A stretch of 39,140 nucleotides of DNA from a virus, in IMG/VR virus record IMGVR_UViG_3300021475_000037, positions 1 through 39,140 of that record; one strand, written 5' to 3'. The notes under the pieces were generated by a model. That model searched no databases. It saw nothing but the letters and a program-made list of their open reading frames with translations, and had not been told where the DNA came from. Positions within the stretch are counted from its first letter, which is position 1. Each line of letters opens with the position of its first letter. The translations under genes and the position numbers were made by a program. Below are positions 36,970 through 39,140 of the stretch, piece after piece.

Positions 36970-38127
36970 TCAAGTTTGTCCTATCTGGTTGTAATTGCTT
37001 TGGGAGCCATTGTTGGAGAAGATTGTATCTGTTCTTGTGGCTGTAAATTGCCTCTGGCTTCTCTTCCAGACTAGGGTTTCTTGCTCTCTAAAAAGAGGCT
37101 CATAAAACATGAATTGCTCCGTATCTCCCGTATCGGCTAATATCTTTCTTGCAGCACCTCTTGCTATATACTCACACATATATGCAAAAGGAATGCCAGC
37201 TCCGGTTGCCAAAAAAGCGGCAGGCGTTAAGTAGGCCTCTAGTTCCACGAGATATTGGGTATTTGGAGGAGGAGTCACTGTGAGGGTGTTGTTATGAAAA
37301 AGAACAGACCTAGGAATTCCCTGCTGGAAGAAGTAGCACTGAGCGTTGATGGGATTACCCGCTGGAATATTAAGAGGCGATCCATCCGCCGCCGTAAACG
37401 TCACGTTTGCTATCCCCGTCGAGTAGTTTACAGTATTCGACGCAGTACTATAAACACCGCTCAGGGGCAAGTTCCCGTATGGAGCATTACCCGGCCTCAT
37501 GAGAAGTCCGTAATCGACACTTCCTGTCAGAAACTGACCTGAGTCAGAAACGACCGCATTAGCCCCCGTTGCATCGGTTGTGGTAAAATATACACCTGCA
37601 TAAATGCTGGTCGAGGGAATAGATGTATTAATACTTGTGGACACAGGGGGATCAACATTAACCCCTGTAGCTATGATACCCGCCATATCTACATGACCTG
37701 GAATTGCGGGGAAAAAAGGAAGATTGATTGTATAGGTAGAGCCTCCATTTCCAGTTCCGCCTTGCGGAAGAGACTGCAAATAATAGGGCCACAGGTCGAA
37801 AAACGTACTGCGATCAGTGTAGAGAGGAACATTTATCCCATTGACTCGAACCGGAGCCAAGAAGCCCTGATATACCGGATACATTCCAATCGTAGACTGC
37901 AATGCAGACGATTGCGTGTCATATAGGGGCATGTTGTATTTATCGATACCCGGAGTTGTTTGAAACTGATACTTAGTCTTCAAATCAAACAATTGCATCC
38001 GGGCATCGACATCCATGATCCAAAATCTGTTGATATAATCAACAATTAGGCTATCCGGAATAACGGCATTGGAAGGACTCTTTATGATCCTGCGGACATA
38101 AGTAATGATGTCGCTTAATAAATTGAT
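36970..38127 (-). CDS. Head-completion / tail-accessory protein, gp4-like (385 aa), AUC start
   Basis: The sequence from the in-frame ATG (38016) begins M-D-V-D-A-R-M-Q, but coding clearly continues upstream: Y-V-R-R-I-I-K-S-P-S-N-A-V-I-P-D-S-L-I-V-D-Y-I-N-R-F-W-I, a conserved helical start of gp4-type portal-binding proteins. No ATG, GTG or TTG exists before an in-frame TAA; ATC at 38127 with an AGGT site 5 nt upstream is the best start. Beta-rich middle; helical C-terminus (EYIARGAARKILADTGDTEQ). Links portal to tail hub (family inference). Confidence 0.7.
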   Translation of the reverse strand: MNLLSDIITYVRRIIKSPSNAVIPDSLIVDYINRFWIMDVDARMQLFDLKTKYQFQTTPGIDKYNMPLYDTQSSALQSTIGMYPVYQGFLAPVRVNGINVPLYTDRSTFFDLWPYYLQSLPQGGTGNGGSTYTINLPFFPAIPGHVDMAGIIATGVNVDPPVSTSINTSIPSTSIYAGVYFTTTDATGANAVVSDSGQFLTGSVDYGLLMRPGNAPYGNLPLSGVYSTASNTVNYSTGIANVTFTAADGSPLNIPAGNPINAQCYFFQQGIPRSVLFHNNTLTVTPPPNTQYLVELEAYLTPAAFLATGAGIPFAYMCEYIARGAARKILADTGDTEQFMFYEPLFREQETLVWKRSQRQFTATRTDTIFSNNGSQSNYNQIGQT

Positions 38128-38148
38128 ATATTACCTATAGACAGGAAC

Positions 38149-38232
38149 CTATTTTTTGTGTTTCTTTTTCATCATCTCTTTTTTTTCTTCCATCTTCATA
38201 TGCTCTTTCTTGTGCTCTTTAGCCTTTTTCAT
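38149..38232 (-). CDS. Tiny lysine-rich peptide (27 aa)
   Basis: MKKAKEHKKEHMKMEEKKEM then M-K-K-K-H-K-K: almost entirely charged, one continuous helix. AAAAGGAAA lies 6 nt before the ATG. It is between two virion genes and could bind DNA or RNA. Size keeps confidence low. Confidence 0.45.
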   Translation of the reverse strand: MKKAKEHKKEHMKMEEKKEMMKKKHKK

Positions 38233-38249
38233 CTTGATTTTCCTTTTAT

Positions 38250-38831
38250 TTAAAATCCACTAGCGCCCATGAAAATAGACTTTCTATTTCCAACTGGAAT
38301 CGCATCCAGCCTTTGAACTGTATTATCTACCACGATCTTTCCATACATAGCGCCCATCGAATTGGTTTCAGTCTGAACGGACTCGTTCATTGAAAGCCGA
38401 TGATAGCTGCATCCTTTGATGCGCTCGGCGACATATCGATGAACCCAAATGGGTCTGTTAACCGGAACCCTCCAGAACTGAGCAGGAACACCCGGAAAGG
38501 GCTTCGTCCAAAACTCCAAAGTCTCCCCAATGATTTCCTTGTTCTCAGCGATTATCTTCACAAACTCCTTGGCGAAGTTATAATCATCTCTAAACTTCTC
38601 ATTGAATTTATCGGGAGATCCAACCGTCCTTTCCGGCTTGATGTAGACATCCGCCGACTTCTGCGCTTCCCGATCAGAAAGCCTGGTTTGCTGCTCAACC
38701 TCAAGTTTAGGGGCAAGATTCATTCGATCCAGAGTAAGCTCCTTGATCTCGTCATTGAATCCGTCAATCTGGGCGATCGACTTATCAAGCTCGCGCTGCC
38801 CAGAACTATTCACCTTCGGTCTGTCTGCCAT
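38250..38831 (-). CDS. Virion-associated hypothetical protein (193 aa)
   Basis: An N-terminal coiled coil (SGQRELDKSIAQIDGFNDEI, K-E-L-T-L-D-R-M-N) is followed by a folded part with W-T-K-P-F-P-G-V-P-A-Q-F-W-R-V-P-V-N-R-P-I-W-V and H-R-Y-V-A-E-R-I. First gene of the minus block 38831-32592. I have seen this arrangement next to capsid and tail genes in uncharacterised phages, but have no function for it. AGATAGGATCT precedes the ATG. Confidence 0.6.
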   Translation of the reverse strand: MADRPKVNSSGQRELDKSIAQIDGFNDEIKELTLDRMNLAPKLEVEQQTRLSDREAQKSADVYIKPERTVGSPDKFNEKFRDDYNFAKEFVKIIAENKEIIGETLEFWTKPFPGVPAQFWRVPVNRPIWVHRYVAERIKGCSYHRLSMNESVQTETNSMGAMYGKIVVDNTVQRLDAIPVGNRKSIFMGASGF

Positions 38832-38915
38832 AGATCCTATCTCCTGTTATTCAATTTAAATTTGAATTTAGCAGCAGAGCGTCTATTTTAAAATAAATAT
38901 TTAAATGAATGTGGG

Positions 38916-39140
38916 CTATGCCGGCGAAATATCGATGAAGCTTCCTGGTATAAACGTACCGTTGTTGACCCGGCCGAATGCATTCTGGGCTCCAGTATTG
39001 ACATCACCAATAGCCAAAATCTGCGCCATTGTTGTACCAAAGCCCGACACGAAAGGGTCTGATCCAATAGAGTTAATGTCCAATAGAACCTGATTTGCCG
39101 ACGGAACGGCTACAACGTATCCTTGGCGTTCATTTAGCTG
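38916..39140 (-). CDS. Origin-spanning head/decoration-like protein, C-terminal part
   Basis: C-terminal 74 codons of the gene that begins at position 192 and crosses the window ends. Reads Q-G-Y-V-V-A-V-P-S-A-N-Q-V-L-L-D-I-N-S, then A-Q-I-L-A-I-G-D-V-N-T-G-A-Q-N and a short tail F-I-D-I-S-P-A. The AIGDVNTG block matches the paralog at 245-1369. The stop at 38916 lies 84 nt from the start of the divergently read region before 38831. Confidence 0.7.
   Translation of the reverse strand, partial: QLNERQGYVVAVPSANQVLLDINSIGSDPFVSGFGTTMAQILAIGDVNTGAQNAFGRVNNGTFIPGSFIDISPA

Overview
The window looks like one complete circular genome of a tailed bacteriophage with a P22-like, short-tailed (podovirus) virion; it is moderately AT-rich and has no integrase. 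Circularity is inferred: a minus-strand reading frame runs out at position 1, continues in frame at position 39140, and encodes one coherent protein across the junction. Both ends of the window also carry the hexamer TAGCTG. The host cannot be named from the sequence. Small lipoproteins and many single-span membrane proteins are present, but I recognise no endolysin, polymerase, integrase or host marker.

Layout. 1-3.4 kb (minus): two paralogous head-associated proteins with E1-FCCH-like modules and an N4-gp56-type major capsid gene. The capsid gene is cut by two related group I introns (3038-3310 and 2040-2728); the larger carries an antisense LAGLIDADG homing endonuclease gene. 3.5-8.9 kb: many very small genes (zinc-ribbon, basic and membrane peptides), a probable packaging or terminase-small protein, a PD-(D/E)XK nuclease, a Rep-like winged-helix protein, a possible counter-transcribed RNA, and a Cro-like repressor. 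8.9-12.4 kb (plus): an early operon led by a RecT-like annealing protein and a lambda-type (YqaJ) exonuclease. 12.4-18.9 kb (minus): a tiny lipoprotein/membrane cluster, then a tail-fibre/tailspike locus. 18.9-23.7 kb (plus): terminase large subunit, portal and small virion-associated proteins. 23.8-26.4 kb (minus): small zinc proteins, an HNH endonuclease and a metallophosphoesterase. 26.5-27.9 kb (plus): scaffold-like protein and membrane peptides. 28-31 kb (minus): three ejection proteins. 31.1-32.6 kb (plus): ParB-like protein, HTH protein and a CAU tRNA. 32.6-38.8 kb (minus): tail hub, tail accessory and head-completion proteins.

Morphogenesis genes therefore alternate between strands in blocks: terminase, portal and scaffold are on plus; capsid, ejection and tail proteins are on minus. 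Replication probably relies on host polymerase with a phage Rep-like initiator and RecT/Exo recombination. No stretch over 300 bases is empty; the longest untranslated parts are intron sequence and the 227-base region before the Rep-like gene.

The most unusual points are these: the twin capsid introns; a 47-nt frame-breaking insert in capsid exon 2 flanked by hairpins, resembling the T4 gene 60 translational-bypass arrangement; several genes apparently starting at AUU or AUC; and at least seven small proteins each made of one membrane helix plus a coiled coil.
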